64,000 bases of DNA, taken from the NCBI RefSeq assembly GCF_000725125.1, contig NZ_JFCB01000019.1:62001-126000 (forward strand). The letters are read 5' to 3'. A program made the translations under genes and the position numbers. The stretch comes from Streptomyces toyocaensis (lineage in GTDB: Bacteria; Actinomycetota; Actinomycetes; Streptomycetales; Streptomycetaceae). The notes beneath the pieces were generated by a model. The model had not been told where the DNA came from. It saw only the letters and a program-made list of their open reading frames with translations, and searched no databases. The stretch's first letter is position 1; each line of letters begins with the position of its first letter. Below are positions 1 through 10,549 of this stretch, piece after piece.

Positions 1-1590
1 CAGCGGGATGATCAGCATGTTGTCGTGCGTGGTCGCCCTGTCCATGTCGAGCAGCGCCGCCGTGCCGCCGCCCACCTGCGCGTCGGCGTCCGGCACGGCG
101 TGCACGGCGTCCCGCACCCTCTCGACGGTCTGCTTCGCCGCCTCGCTGTCCGCCGGGGCGGTCATGGTGGCCTCGAACAGCACCTTGCCCTCGAAGGCCG
201 GCTTCGTGCCCGGCGGAAGTGCGAGGGAATCCGGGACGACCCCTTCCGTGCCCGCGACCGCGCGGCCCACCTGCCGGGCCTGGGCCTGGTCGCTGACGAC
301 GACGAGCGGATCGCCGCTGCCCGCCGGGAAGTACCGCGCGGAGACCTCCTGGCCGGTGATCGAGTCCGGTTTCCCGGTGAACGCGTCCGCGTTGCCGATG
401 CCCTCGGCGCGGAGCTGGATCAGGCCCAGCGAACAGATCGCCAGTACGGCCGCGGTCACGGCCCAGACCGTCCGCGGGCGGCGCGCGATGCCGCGGCCCA
501 TGCGGGCCCACTTTCCCCGTTCGGCCGGGTCGGGGGTCCCGTGGTGCGGGATCACCGGCCAGAAGATCCAGCGGCCGAAGATGACCAGCAGCGCCGGGAA
601 GAGCGTCAGCAACGCCAGCAGGGCCACCGCGACACCGATCGCGGCGACCGGGCCGAGGCCCCGGGTGGAGTTCATCTCGGCGGCCAGCAGCACGAGCATG
701 CTCACCACGACGGTGGCCCCGGAGGCGAGTACGGCGGGCCCCGCGCGGTGCAGGGCCAGCGCCATCGCCTCGTGCCGGTCCTCGTGCCGGCGCAGTTCCT
801 CGCGGTAGCGGGCGACCAGCAGCAGGGCGTAGTCGGTGCCGGCGCCGAAGACGAGGACCAGAAGGATGCCGGCGCTCTGCCCGTTGACCGTGAGTCCGCC
901 GTGCTCGGCCAGCAGATAGACGAGGGCCTGTGCCGCGAACAGCGCGACGATCACCGAGAACAGCGGCACCAGCAACAGGGTCGGACTGCGATAGGTGATC
1001 AGCAGCATCACGACGACGACGGCCATCGCGGAGAACAGCAGCGTCGAGTCGATGCCCTCGAACCCCTCGGCGAAGTCCGCCGACGTGCCGCCCGGTCCCG
1101 TGATGTGCACGGCGAGCCCGTCGACGCTCTCGCCGACGTCGTCGCGGATCGAGTCGACCGCGGGCCCGATCCGCTCCCAGCCCTGCTCGTCCATCGTGAT
1201 CGGCACGAAGACCTGCGCGGCCCGCGGACCGGTCTGCCGGTCGAACACCGGGCCCCGGGTCTCGGCGCCCCTGATTCCGTGGTCGCTCAACCGCCTGAGC
1301 TGATCCACGTCCTCGGCGATCCGCTCCCGGTCGGCGGCCGTCAGCCCGCTGTCCCGTGCGTAGACCACGATCGCCGGGATCTGCTCGGGCCGGAAGTCCT
1401 CGGAGATCTCCAGCACCTGCGTCGACTCCGCGGAGCCCGGCAGCCAGGACGCCGCGTCGTTGTCCTGGGCGTCGGTGAGCTTCTGAGCGAGCGGCGCCGT
1501 CACGAGCAGCACCACCAGCCACAGCACCAGCACCAGCCACTTGGAACGCCGCCCGCACACCAGCCGGGCGATGCCTCGTTCACCTGTCAT
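1..1590 (-). CDS. MMPL family (RND-type) membrane exporter, truncated at the left edge
   Basis: Reading leftwards from the ATG at 1590 gives an open frame of 530 codons that runs off the window. It begins [18 protein letters not shown] and then a strongly hydrophobic helix. A periplasmic-type loop follows, then a block of membrane helices (about residues 180-330, with [14 protein letters not shown] between helices), then a second external domain. This N-terminal half of a duplicated layout is typical of the MMPL/MmpL-like proton-driven transporters of actinobacteria, which export lipids or hydrophobic compounds. The substrate cannot be told from the sequence. It is transcribed divergently from rpe across about 80 bases. 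The second half lies outside the window. Confidence 0.85.
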   Translation of the reverse strand, partial: MTGERGIARLVCGRRSKWLVLVLWLVVLLVTAPLAQKLTDAQDNDAASWLPGSAESTQVLEISEDFRPEQIPAIVVYARDSGLTAADRERIAEDVDQLRRLSDHGIRGAETRGPVFDRQTGPRAAQVFVPITMDEQGWERIGPAVDSIRDDVGESVDGLAVHITGPGGTSADFAEGFEGIDSTLLFSAMAVVVVMLLITYRSPTLLLVPLFSVIVALFAAQALVYLLAEHGGLTVNGQSAGILLVLVFGAGTDYALLLVARYREELRRHEDRHEAMALALHRAGPAVLASGATVVVSMLVLLAAEMNSTRGLGPVAAIGVAVALLALLTLFPALLVIFGRWIFWPVIPHHGTPDPAERGKWARMGRGIARRPRTVWAVTAAVLAICSLGLIQLRAEGIGNADAFTGKPDSITGQEVSARYFPAGSGDPLVVVSDQAQARQVGRAVAGTEGVVPDSLALPPGTKPAFEGKVLFEATMTAPADSEAAKQTVERVRDAVHAVPDADAQVGGGTAALLDMDRATTHDNMLIIPL

Positions 1591-1660
1591 GAAGACCTCC
1601 GCGGCAGGACCGCGGCACCGGCCCCCAGGGGGCCCCGCCCCCCGGGTACAGCGCAGCGCA

Positions 1661-1666
1661 TACGCT
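1661..1666 (+). promoter_or_regulatory. Probable -10 hexamer of a leaderless rpe transcript
   Basis: TACGCT lies six bases before the rpe ATG at 1673. That spacing puts the expected transcription start on or next to the start codon. No Shine-Dalgarno sequence precedes the ATG, which agrees with a leaderless message, a common arrangement in Streptomyces. No convincing -35 element is visible. Confidence 0.35.
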
Positions 1667-1672
1667 TGGGCC

Positions 1673-2359
1673 ATGGCCCCGCAGATCAGCCCCAGCATCC
1701 TGTCCGCCGACTTCGCCCGCCTCGCGGACGAGGCGAAGGCGGCGGAGGGAGCCGACTGGCTCCACGTCGACGTCATGGACAATCATTTCGTCCCGAACCT
1801 CACGCTCGGCGTGCCGGTCGTGGAGTCGCTCGCGCGTGCGACGGACACTCCGCTGGACTGCCATCTGATGATCGAGGCCCCCGATCGGTGGGCGCCCCAG
1901 TACGTGGAGGCGGGGGCCGGGTCCGTCACCTTCCATGTCGAGGCGGCCACCGCGCCCGTGCGGCTGGCCCGGGAGATCCGCGCCAAGGGCGCCCGTGCCT
2001 CCATGGCGCTCAGGCCGGCCACGCCCGTCGAGCCGTACGAGGACCTGCTCCCCGAACTCGACATGCTGCTGATCATGACCGTGGAGCCGGGCTTCGGGGG
2101 CCAGGCGTTTCTCGACATCATGCTTCCGAAGATTCGCCGCACCCGCGAGTTGATCAGCAAGCACGGTCTCGAGCTCTGGCTCCAGGTCGACGGCGGTGTC
2201 TCGGCCTCCACCATCGAGCAGTGCGCCGACGCCGGCGCCGACGTCTTCGTCGCGGGATCGGCCGTGTACGGGGCGTCCGATCCGGCCGAGGCGGTACGTG
2301 CACTGCGCAAGCAGGCCGAGGACGCCACGGCCGGGGCGTCCTGGGCGGGCGACCACTGA
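1673..2359 (+). CDS. rpe: Ribulose-phosphate 3-epimerase
   Basis: Interconverts D-ribulose 5-phosphate and D-xylulose 5-phosphate in the pentose phosphate pathway (cytosol). The protein is 228 residues, normal for this TIM-barrel family. It starts [16 protein letters not shown], the standard N-terminus. Expected metal ligands are visible at about His31, Asp33, His64 and Asp173, in the contexts HVDVMD, CHLMIE and QVDGGV. The phosphate-binding run VEPGFGGQ is intact. The frame is open further upstream, but homology begins at this ATG. The gene stands alone between the divergent MMPL gene and a sugar-type regulator 102 bases downstream. Confidence 0.97.
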   Translation: MAPQISPSILSADFARLADEAKAAEGADWLHVDVMDNHFVPNLTLGVPVVESLARATDTPLDCHLMIEAPDRWAPQYVEAGAGSVTFHVEAATAPVRLAREIRAKGARASMALRPATPVEPYEDLLPELDMLLIMTVEPGFGGQAFLDIMLPKIRRTRELISKHGLELWLQVDGGVSASTIEQCADAGADVFVAGSAVYGASDPAEAVRALRKQAEDATAGASWAGDH

Positions 2360-2461
2360 GCTACAGGAACATGAACGGCGCCCAGCAGGGCTGATCGACC
2401 GCGCCGGATCTGCAAGGATGAACAGCGAATCCAGAGTGTGAACAGCAGTGAGGAGAGCGCC

Positions 2462-3481
2462 GTGTCGGGTATGTCGGCGGGCCGGTCAGCCATGCGGATG
2501 GGACCCGCTGAGCTGGTGCAGGCGGCGGCCATGGCCCGCCGCTTCTACCTCGAGGGCAAGTCCAAGATCCAGATCGCGGAGGAGTTCGGCGTCAGCCGCT
2601 TCAAGGTGGCCCGGGTCCTGGAGACCGCCCTCGAACGGGATCTCGTGCGGATCGAGATCCGTGTGCCGGCCGAGCTGGACGCCGAGCGCTCCGACGCGCT
2701 CCGCGCCCGCTACGGCCTCAGGCACGCCGTCGTGGTCGAGTCCCCGGCCGAGGCCGAGGAGACACCCGACCCCGAGAACCTGGGAGAGGTGGCCGCCGAC
2801 CTGCTCGGCGAACTGGTCAACGAGGGAGACGTGCTGGGCCTCGCCTGGGGCCGCTCCACCATCCACATGGCGGCGGCCCTCGACCGGCTGCCGCCCTGCA
2901 CGGTCGTGCAGCTGACAGGCGTCTACGACGCCGGGACCGCCGAGCGCGGCTCGGTGGAGGCCGTACGGCGCGCCGCGCAGGTGTCGGGCGGCGACGCCCA
3001 CCCCATCTACGCGCCGATGCTGCTGCCGGACGAGGCCACCGCGGAGGCGCTGCGTCACCAGACGGGGATCGCGCGGGCCTTCGAGTACTTCGACAAGGTC
3101 ACGGTCGCCTGTGTGTCCATCGGCTCCTGGGAGCCGGGCATCTCGACGGTGCACGACATGCTCAGCGACGAGGAGCGGGCGCACTACGCCTCGCTCGGTG
3201 TCGCCGCGGAGATGTCCGCGCACCTCTTCGACGCCGAGGGCCGCCGGGTCGGCCGGGACCTGGGGGAGCGGTGCATCACGGTCAAGACCGACCAGCTCCG
3301 CCGGGTCCCCGAGGTCGTCGCGATCGCCGGCGGCCAGCGCAAGGGGCCGGCGATCGACGCGGTACTGCGCTCGGGTCTCGTCACCAGCCTGGTGACGGAC
3401 ACCTCGGCCGCGGACTACCTGATGACGGCGGGCACCACCCCGCGGTCCGCCCTCAACCGCGCGGACCCGGACGGCCCCTGA
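2462..3481 (+). CDS. SorC/DeoR-type sugar-binding transcriptional regulator
   Basis: DNA-binding regulator with an N-terminal helix-turn-helix (about residues 20-60, with KIQIAEEFGVSRFKVARVLE) and a C-terminal SorC-type sugar-phosphate sensing domain. That domain carries the family signatures GLAWGRST, VVQLTGVY and IAGGQRKGPAIDAVL. I chose the GTG at 2462 because GAGGAG lies six bases upstream. An in-frame GTG at 2438 would add eight residues but has no ribosome site. The ligand is probably a sugar phosphate, and its place directly after rpe suggests pentose phosphate metabolism, but the effector cannot be read from the sequence. 339 residues, normal for the family. Confidence 0.88.
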   Translation: MSGMSAGRSAMRMGPAELVQAAAMARRFYLEGKSKIQIAEEFGVSRFKVARVLETALERDLVRIEIRVPAELDAERSDALRARYGLRHAVVVESPAEAEETPDPENLGEVAADLLGELVNEGDVLGLAWGRSTIHMAAALDRLPPCTVVQLTGVYDAGTAERGSVEAVRRAAQVSGGDAHPIYAPMLLPDEATAEALRHQTGIARAFEYFDKVTVACVSIGSWEPGISTVHDMLSDEERAHYASLGVAAEMSAHLFDAEGRRVGRDLGERCITVKTDQLRRVPEVVAIAGGQRKGPAIDAVLRSGLVTSLVTDTSAADYLMTAGTTPRSALNRADPDGP

Positions 3482-3493
3482 CGGCGGTGAGGC

Positions 3494-3511
3494 GGTGCCG
3501 GCCGCGGCACC
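3494..3511. terminator. Short hairpin after the SorC-type regulator
   Basis: GGTGCCG and CGGCACC pair across a four-base loop, 13 bases after the regulator stop. No T-run follows, which is usual in Streptomyces. The rest of the gap to guaB1 is GC-rich and shows no gene. Confidence 0.4.
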
Positions 3512-3686
3512 GGCCGCGCGCGCGACGGGCCCCGCCTCCCTCGCCCTCCCGGCCCGGTCGCGCGGGCTGCCGGCCCTCCCTTGGAGGAACCTCCGAGCAC
3601 CCCTCCGACCGCCTCGGACGATGCGACCGGGGAGGGCGCACCGGTCGTCATGGGACAATGAAGTACGTGCTCTTCCCCCTGGCTGA

Positions 3687-5171
<1,485 letters not shown>

Positions 5172-5188
5172 CGGCTGCCGCCGCCCCA

Positions 5189-5226
5189 CGGCCCCCGCCG
5201 CTCCCGCACCGGGAGAGCGGGGGCCG
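5189..5226 (+). terminator. Rho-independent-type terminator of guaB1
   Basis: A strong hairpin begins 18 bases after the guaB1 stop. CGGCCCCCGC (5189-5198) pairs with GCGGGGGCCG (5217-5226), and inside it CTCCCG pairs with CGGGAG around a short loop. There is no U-run. Confidence 0.7.
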
Positions 5227-5247
5227 CGGTGCGTCCGGGCCCGGGAC

Positions 5248-5350
5248 GCAACGGCCGAAAGCCCCCGCGCAACGAACACCCGCGTCCCCGCGAGCAACGC
5301 AATGATCTTACGGAGGTGCGCAAGGTTGCTGCATTTCAGGAGCAACGAGG
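5248..5350. promoter_or_regulatory. Array of GCAACG-type elements upstream of the amino acid permease (candidate Lrp/AsnC sites)
   Basis: Five related elements lie in the 300-base gap before the permease. They are GCAACGGC at 5248, GCAACGAA at 5269, GCAACGCAA at 5294, the inverted form GCAAGGTTGC at 5320 and GCAACGAG at 5342. Start-to-start steps are 21, 25, 26 and 22 bases, roughly two to two and a half helical turns. A weak promoter (TTTCAG, 18 bases, TAGGGT at 5358-5363) overlaps the last elements. The exact word GCAACGAA recurs upstream of davA. Multi-turn arrays of degenerate sites are what Lrp/AsnC octamers wrap, and such a regulator follows the permease. The assignment is inference. 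Confidence 0.45.
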
Positions 5351-5471
5351 AACCTCGTAGGGTTACGCGCTGTACGTGGTGCGGCGGGGACCCCGCTCGG
5401 CGGGTCCCGGCTGTCGCGGGAAGCCGTCGGTCCCTGCCGCGGAAGACCGGCAGTGATGAAGGAGTCAGCGC

Positions 5472-6950
5472 GTGCTCGACCAAGGCGCACCCCCGCACAA
5501 CGGCAGTCCCGCCGCCCCGCCGTCCCCGGGCGCCGGCGCGCGCCTCATGCGCCGCAAGCCCGTGGAACGCCTGGTGGCCGAGGGTGGCCAGGGCGAGGGC
5601 GGGTCCCTGCGCCGCTCCCTCGGGCTGTGGCAGCTGACCATGATCAGCATCGGTGCCACCCTCGGTACCGGCATCTTCGTGGTCCTCGGCGAGGCCGTGC
5701 CCAAGGCCGGCCCGGCGGTCACGCTGTCCTTCGTCATAGCCGGTCTGACAGCTCTGTTCTCCGCCCTCTCCTACGCCGAGCTGGCGGGCACCATCCCGGT
5801 CTCGGGCTCCTCCTATTCGTATGCGTACGCAACGATGGGCGAGCTGATCGCCTGGGTCTGCGGCTGGTGCCTGATGCTGGAGTACGGCGTGTCGGTCGCG
5901 GCCGTCGCCGTCGGCTGGGGCGAGTACCTCAACGAACTGCTCGACGGCACCATCGGCGTCACCATCCCGGCCGCGCTGTCCGCCCCGCCCGGCGACGGAG
6001 GCGTCTTCAACCTGCCCGCGCTGATCGTCGTCCTGCTCGCCATGGCCTTCCTGATGGGCGGCGCCCGCGAGTCCGCCCGCGCCAACACGATCATGGTCGT
6101 CGTGAAGATCGGCGCACTGGTGCTGTTCTGCGCCATCGGCGTCCAGGGCTTCCGCTCCGGCAACTACGAGAACTTCATGCCGCTCGGCATGGCCGGCGTC
6201 AGCGCGGCCGGCGCGACGCTCTTCTTCTCCTACATCGGGTTCGACGCCGCCTCCACGGCCGGTGAGGAGGCCAGGAACGCCCAGCGCGACCTGCCCCGCG
6301 CGATCCTGCTGTCGCTCGCCATCATCACCGCGCTGTACGTCCTGGTCGCCGCCGTCGCCGTGGGCGCCAAGCCCTGGCAGGACTTCACCGACTCCGAGGC
6401 CGCGCTCGCCCAGATCATGAGCGAGGTCACCGGCCAGACCTTCTGGGGCACCCTGCTGGCGTTCTGCGCCGTCATCGCCATCGCCAGCGTCGTCCTGACC
6501 GTGCTCTACGGCCAGACCCGCATCCTGTTCGCCATGTCCAGGGACGGGCTCGTGCCCAAGGCGTTCGGCAGGGTCAGCCCGAAGACCGGCACACCACGCA
6601 CCAACACCCTGATCGTCTCCCTCTTCTGCGGCGTGCTCGCCGCCGCGATCCCGCTCGGCCAGCTCGCCGACGCCACCAGCATCGGTACCCTGTTCGCGTT
6701 CGCCCTGGTCAACGTCGCCGTCGTGGTGCTGCGCCGGTCCCGCCCCGACATGCCGCGTACCTTCCGGGTGCCGCTGTCGCCGCTGCTGCCCGCCCTCGGC
6801 CTCGCGTTCTGCCTGTGGATGATGGGCAGCCTGTCCACCGTCACCTGGGTGGTCTTCGGTGTCTGGATGGCCGTCGGGCTCGTGTTCTACTTCCTCTACG
6901 GCTACCGCCGCTCCCGGCTCGCCGCACCGGCCACCTCAGAAGCGAAGTGA
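5472..6950 (+). CDS. APC-superfamily amino acid permease, cationic amino acid transporter type
   Basis: A 492-residue inner-membrane transporter with about 12 hydrophobic helices. The first carries the APC substrate/ion motif IGATLGTGIFVVLG. Later motifs include SYAELAGTIPVSGSSYSYAYATMGE and FFSYIGFDAASTAGEEARNAQRDLPRAI, both characteristic of CAT-family (YfnA-like) permeases for arginine, lysine and related amino acids. GTG at 5472 is preceded by AAGGAG at good spacing. An Lrp/AsnC regulator begins 10 bases after its stop, so the two are co-transcribed. The substrate is inferred from family type and from motif sharing with the davA-davB pair. Confidence 0.9.
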   Translation: MLDQGAPPHNGSPAAPPSPGAGARLMRRKPVERLVAEGGQGEGGSLRRSLGLWQLTMISIGATLGTGIFVVLGEAVPKAGPAVTLSFVIAGLTALFSALSYAELAGTIPVSGSSYSYAYATMGELIAWVCGWCLMLEYGVSVAAVAVGWGEYLNELLDGTIGVTIPAALSAPPGDGGVFNLPALIVVLLAMAFLMGGARESARANTIMVVVKIGALVLFCAIGVQGFRSGNYENFMPLGMAGVSAAGATLFFSYIGFDAASTAGEEARNAQRDLPRAILLSLAIITALYVLVAAVAVGAKPWQDFTDSEAALAQIMSEVTGQTFWGTLLAFCAVIAIASVVLTVLYGQTRILFAMSRDGLVPKAFGRVSPKTGTPRTNTLIVSLFCGVLAAAIPLGQLADATSIGTLFAFALVNVAVVVLRRSRPDMPRTFRVPLSPLLPALGLAFCLWMMGSLSTVTWVVFGVWMAVGLVFYFLYGYRRSRLAAPATSEAK

Positions 6951-6960
6951 ACCACCCGCA

Positions 6961-7413
6961 GTGCTGAACGATCTCGACGAACGCATCGTGCACGCCCTCG
7001 CCGAGGACGCCCGCCGCTCCTACGCGGACATCGGCCAGCTCGTCGGCCTCTCCGCGCCCGCCGTGAAACGGCGGGTGGACCGGCTGCGCGCCACCGGGGC
7101 CATCACCGGATTCACCGTCCGCGTCGACCCCGCCGCCCTCGGCTGGGAGACGGAGGGGTTCGTCGAGATCTACTGCCGCAGCAACACCTCCCCGGAGACC
7201 ATCCAGCGGGGCCTGGAGCGCTACCAGGAGGTCGTGTCCGCCTCCACCGTCACCGGGGACGCCGACGCGGTCGCCCAGGTCTTCGCCTCCGACATGCGCC
7301 ACTTCGAACGGGTCCTGGAACGGATCGCGGGCGAGCCGTTCGTGGAGCGGACCAAGTCCGTGCTGGTCCTGTCCCCGTTGCTGCGACGGTTCTCCTCGGG
7401 TTCGCCCACGTAG
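6961..7413 (+). CDS. Lrp/AsnC family transcriptional regulator
   Basis: 150 residues. The N-terminal helix-turn-helix (about residues 5-50, LDERIVHALAEDARRSYADIGQLVGLSAPAVKRRVDRL) is followed by a RAM/ligand-binding ferredoxin-like domain (GFTVRVDPAALG, VSASTVTGDADAVAQV). Start is the GTG at 6961, 10 bases after the permease stop; homology begins there, although the frame is open further upstream. It is the obvious candidate regulator for the permease and, through shared GCAACGAA elements, for davA-davB. Feast/famine regulators of this kind usually respond to the amino acid whose transport or breakdown they control. Confidence 0.93.
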   Translation: MLNDLDERIVHALAEDARRSYADIGQLVGLSAPAVKRRVDRLRATGAITGFTVRVDPAALGWETEGFVEIYCRSNTSPETIQRGLERYQEVVSASTVTGDADAVAQVFASDMRHFERVLERIAGEPFVERTKSVLVLSPLLRRFSSGSPT

Positions 7414-7446
7414 GCAGGCCCGCACCGGCGGCGTACGCTGGCTTTC

Positions 7447-8208
7447 ATGCGGAGTCAGGATGATTCCGGACATACGGTGATCGGCTCGTCGGCTGTTCCG
7501 AGTCTCCCCGTGTTCGTCGACTCCACCGGCAGGCGCGCGAGGATCCTCCGGCGCACCGGGTACGGCGTGGCCGGTACGGTGGCCGCCTACCTGGCGGTCC
7601 TGGGACTGAGCCTTATGGGGGCGACGCCCTTCGCGCCGGGCGCCCTCCTGCCACCCCTGCCCGGCGAGGCCACGGCGCCGACGGCGCCGACGGCGCCGGA
7701 ACGCCGGGGCCCGGACGACGGACCCCTGCCGCCCAGCGGCGTGCTCGACCCGGCGCGGAGCGGTCCCGGTGACGCGGGCGCGGCGTTCGGCCCGGGCACC
7801 CCGCCGGTGCCGCCGCTCCTGTCGCCCGGTGGGCCGCTCCTCACCCCGGCGGGCCCGCTCGTCCCCGGAGGCCCGGTGTCCACGGCCCCTCCCGCACCGC
7901 AGCCCCCCGGTACGGGAGCCCCACCGTCGTCGCAGGAGCCCGACGGCCCCGTCCCCGACGACCCGTCCGCACCCGCGCCCGACACGGGAAGCGACCCCGC
8001 CCCGCCGCCGGCCCCGGAGGAACCGCCGCCGGCCACGGACGGACCGCCGTCGGCTCCGGGCGAGCCGCCCGCCCCCGAGTCCCCGCCGGGAACGCCGCAG
8101 CCCGTCCCGCCCTCGGGTACCTACGAGCCCCCGCAGGCGCCGTCGGGTGCCCCGGACACCACGGGAGGCGCCCCGCCCGGTGACGTGCCCGCAGCCGGGA
8201 CGTCCTGA
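7447..8208 (+). CDS. Proline-rich single-pass membrane protein of unknown function
   Basis: 253 residues. A short cytoplasmic N-terminus with basic residues (RRARILRRTG) precedes one transmembrane helix (about residues 40-60, VAGTVAAYLAVLGLSLMG). About 190 residues of proline/glycine/alanine/serine-rich low-complexity sequence follow, predicted to lie outside the membrane and to be disordered. I recognise no enzymatic domain. Its TGA overlaps the ATG of the next gene (TGATG), so the two are translationally coupled. It probably serves the polysaccharide synthase, for example as a wall-spanning spacer or partner, but that is inference. Confidence 0.8.
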   Translation: MRSQDDSGHTVIGSSAVPSLPVFVDSTGRRARILRRTGYGVAGTVAAYLAVLGLSLMGATPFAPGALLPPLPGEATAPTAPTAPERRGPDDGPLPPSGVLDPARSGPGDAGAAFGPGTPPVPPLLSPGGPLLTPAGPLVPGGPVSTAPPAPQPPGTGAPPSSQEPDGPVPDDPSAPAPDTGSDPAPPPAPEEPPPATDGPPSAPGEPPAPESPPGTPQPVPPSGTYEPPQAPSGAPDTTGGAPPGDVPAAGTS

Positions 8209-10388
8209 TGCGCCGCCGTCCCCACCGCCCGGCCCGGCCCTCACGGACGCGAACCGGTCCGCGTCACCACCGGGCGTCCCCGCGGCCCCGGCACCGCTTC
8301 CGCATCGTCGTCCCGCTCGTCGTGCTGGCCTTCGTCGTCTCGGTACTGCTGACCGAGGGGTACACGACCCGGACCTTCCCCGGGGACCAGGAGGGGCGCA
8401 CCGGGCGGCCGGCCACCGGGGTGCCCCGGGAGGTCACCGGCGGCGGTCCGGTCGTCGACACCACCCGCGACCACCCGAGCACCTACCGGGTGCCCGACCG
8501 GACGGTCGTCCTCACCTTCGACGACGGCCCGGATCCCGTGTGGACGCCCCGTATCCGCGCCGTCCTCGACCGCCACGGCACGCCCGGCACCTTCTTCGTC
8601 ACCGGTCAGCAGGCGGTGCGCCACCCCGGGGTCCTGCGCGCCGTCATCCGCTCCGGCCACGAGATCGGCGTGCACACCTTCTCCCACCGGGACCTCTCCA
8701 CCCGGTCCGCGAGCGGCGTCGACCGCGAACTGGCGCTGACGCAGCTCGCCCTCGCCGGGGCCGCGGGCATCAACAGCTCGCTCCTGCGGATGCCCTACTC
8801 CTCGACGACCGCCGCCCTGGACCGGGCGGACTGGTCCGTCGCCCGGCACCTGGGTGACAAGGGCTACGTCCTGGCCTTCGTCGACCGGGACACGAGGGAC
8901 TGGCAACGGCCGGGAGCCCGCGCCATCGCCGACGCGGCCGCACCGGGCGCGCCGGGCCGGGGAGCGGTCGTCCTCATGCACGACGCGGGAGGGGACCGGT
9001 CCCAGACCGTCGAGGCCCTCGACGAACTGATCCCCCGGCTCCAGGCCCAGGGGTACCGCTTCACCACTCTCGCCGACGTCCTCGGCACCGACAGCCTCAC
9101 CAGCCCCGTCGACACCGGGACCCTGTGGAAGGGGCGGGTGTTCGTGGCCGCCGTGACCGTGTCGGGGACGGCCATGTCGGTCATCGGTGTGCTGCTGCTG
9201 GTCGTCGGATCCCTCGTCCTCGGCCGGTGCGTCCTGCTGCTGGTCCTCGCCCGCCACCACGCCCACCGGCGCCCGCACCACGCCCCCGGACCGCCTGTCA
9301 CCCGGCCCGTCAGCGTCGTCGTACCCGCGCACAACGAGAGCCTGTGCATCGCCAAGACGCTCCGCTCGCTCGCGGCCGGCGACCATCCCGTCGAGATCGT
9401 CGTCGTGGACGACGGCTCCGACGACGGCACGGCCGACATCGCGGAGTCACTCGGCCTCCATGCGGTCACCGTCGTCCGGCAACCGAACGGCGGCAAGGCC
9501 TCCGCCCTCAACACCGGCGTCCGGCGGGCCTCCCACGACCTCGTCGTCATGCTCGACGCGGACACGGTCTTCGCCCCCTCGACCGTCCGGCGTCTCGTCC
9601 AGCCGTTCGCCGACCCCGCCGTCGGTGCCACCGCCGGCAACGCCAAGGTCGGGAACCGGCGGGGTCTGCTCGGCCGTTGGCAGCACATCGAGTACGTCAT
9701 GGGCTTCAACCTCGACCGTCGCATGTACGACCTGCTGCGCTGCATGCCCACCGTCCCCGGCGCCGTGGGTGCCTTCCGTGTCACTGCCCTGCGGGACGCC
9801 GGGACGATGAGCGGCGACACCCTCGCCGAGGACACCGACATCACCATGGCCCTGCACCGGGCCGGGTGGGAGATCCGCTACGTCGAGGACGCGCTCGCCT
9901 GGACCGAGGTACCGACCTCGCTGCGGCAACTGTGGCGCCAGCGCTACCGCTGGAGCTACGGAACCCTGCAGGCCGCGTGGAAACACCGGCACGCGCCGGC
10001 CGAGCGCGGCCACGCGGGACACTTCGGCCGCGTCGGCCTGCCGCTGCTGACCGTCTTCCAGATCCTCACCCCGTTGCTCGCCCCCCTCATCGACCTGCTG
10101 ACCGTCTACGGCCTGGTGTTCGGGAACCCGCTCGTCACCCTGCTGGCGTGGACCGGCGTGCTGGCCGTGCAGACCGTCTGCGCGGCCTACGCCTTCCGTC
10201 TCGACGGGGAGAGCCTCCGGCCGCTGTGGGCGCTCCCGCTGCAGCAGTTCGTCTACCGCCAGCTCATGTACCTGGTGCTCGTCCAGGCCTGCCTCACCGC
10301 GGCCAACGGCTACCGGCTGCCCTGGCAGCGCCTCAGGCGCAGCGGCGACGTCGTGCTGCCGCCCCCGCTCTCCGCACCGGAACGATGA
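8208..10388 (+). CDS. Bifunctional polysaccharide deacetylase / family 2 glycosyltransferase
   Basis: A 726-residue membrane protein. After an N-terminal helix, a NodB deacetylase domain (about 95-290) shows the metal-binding TFDDGPDP and HTFSH motifs. A second membrane segment (about 305-340) leads to a processive GT2 domain (about 365-600) with VVPAHNES, VVDDGSDDG, the DAD metal motif, the AEDTD acceptor motif and QRYRW. More helices follow. The DAD, ED and QxxRW set is that of hyaluronan, chitin and PgaC-type synthases. Fusion with a deacetylase suggests a partly de-N-acetylated beta-linked N-acetylglucosamine polymer at the cell surface, as proposed for Streptomyces MatB. It is coupled to the upstream proline-rich protein. 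Confidence 0.92.
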   Translation: MRRRPHRPARPSRTRTGPRHHRASPRPRHRFRIVVPLVVLAFVVSVLLTEGYTTRTFPGDQEGRTGRPATGVPREVTGGGPVVDTTRDHPSTYRVPDRTVVLTFDDGPDPVWTPRIRAVLDRHGTPGTFFVTGQQAVRHPGVLRAVIRSGHEIGVHTFSHRDLSTRSASGVDRELALTQLALAGAAGINSSLLRMPYSSTTAALDRADWSVARHLGDKGYVLAFVDRDTRDWQRPGARAIADAAAPGAPGRGAVVLMHDAGGDRSQTVEALDELIPRLQAQGYRFTTLADVLGTDSLTSPVDTGTLWKGRVFVAAVTVSGTAMSVIGVLLLVVGSLVLGRCVLLLVLARHHAHRRPHHAPGPPVTRPVSVVVPAHNESLCIAKTLRSLAAGDHPVEIVVVDDGSDDGTADIAESLGLHAVTVVRQPNGGKASALNTGVRRASHDLVVMLDADTVFAPSTVRRLVQPFADPAVGATAGNAKVGNRRGLLGRWQHIEYVMGFNLDRRMYDLLRCMPTVPGAVGAFRVTALRDAGTMSGDTLAEDTDITMALHRAGWEIRYVEDALAWTEVPTSLRQLWRQRYRWSYGTLQAAWKHRHAPAERGHAGHFGRVGLPLLTVFQILTPLLAPLIDLLTVYGLVFGNPLVTLLAWTGVLAVQTVCAAYAFRLDGESLRPLWALPLQQFVYRQLMYLVLVQACLTAANGYRLPWQRLRRSGDVVLPPPLSAPER

Positions 10389-10549
10389 ACGGCGGCCGTG
10401 GGAAATGCCGGGCGGGATCCGGGGGGCCGGTCTAGCATGGGCTCCATGACCTGGCGACATTGATCCTTCCGCCGCGCCTCCCGAGGTCCGCCTCGGACGC
10501 CGCACGTCCTCGACGTCCGGTGTCCGAAACGCCCTCTTGGGAAGGCCTC

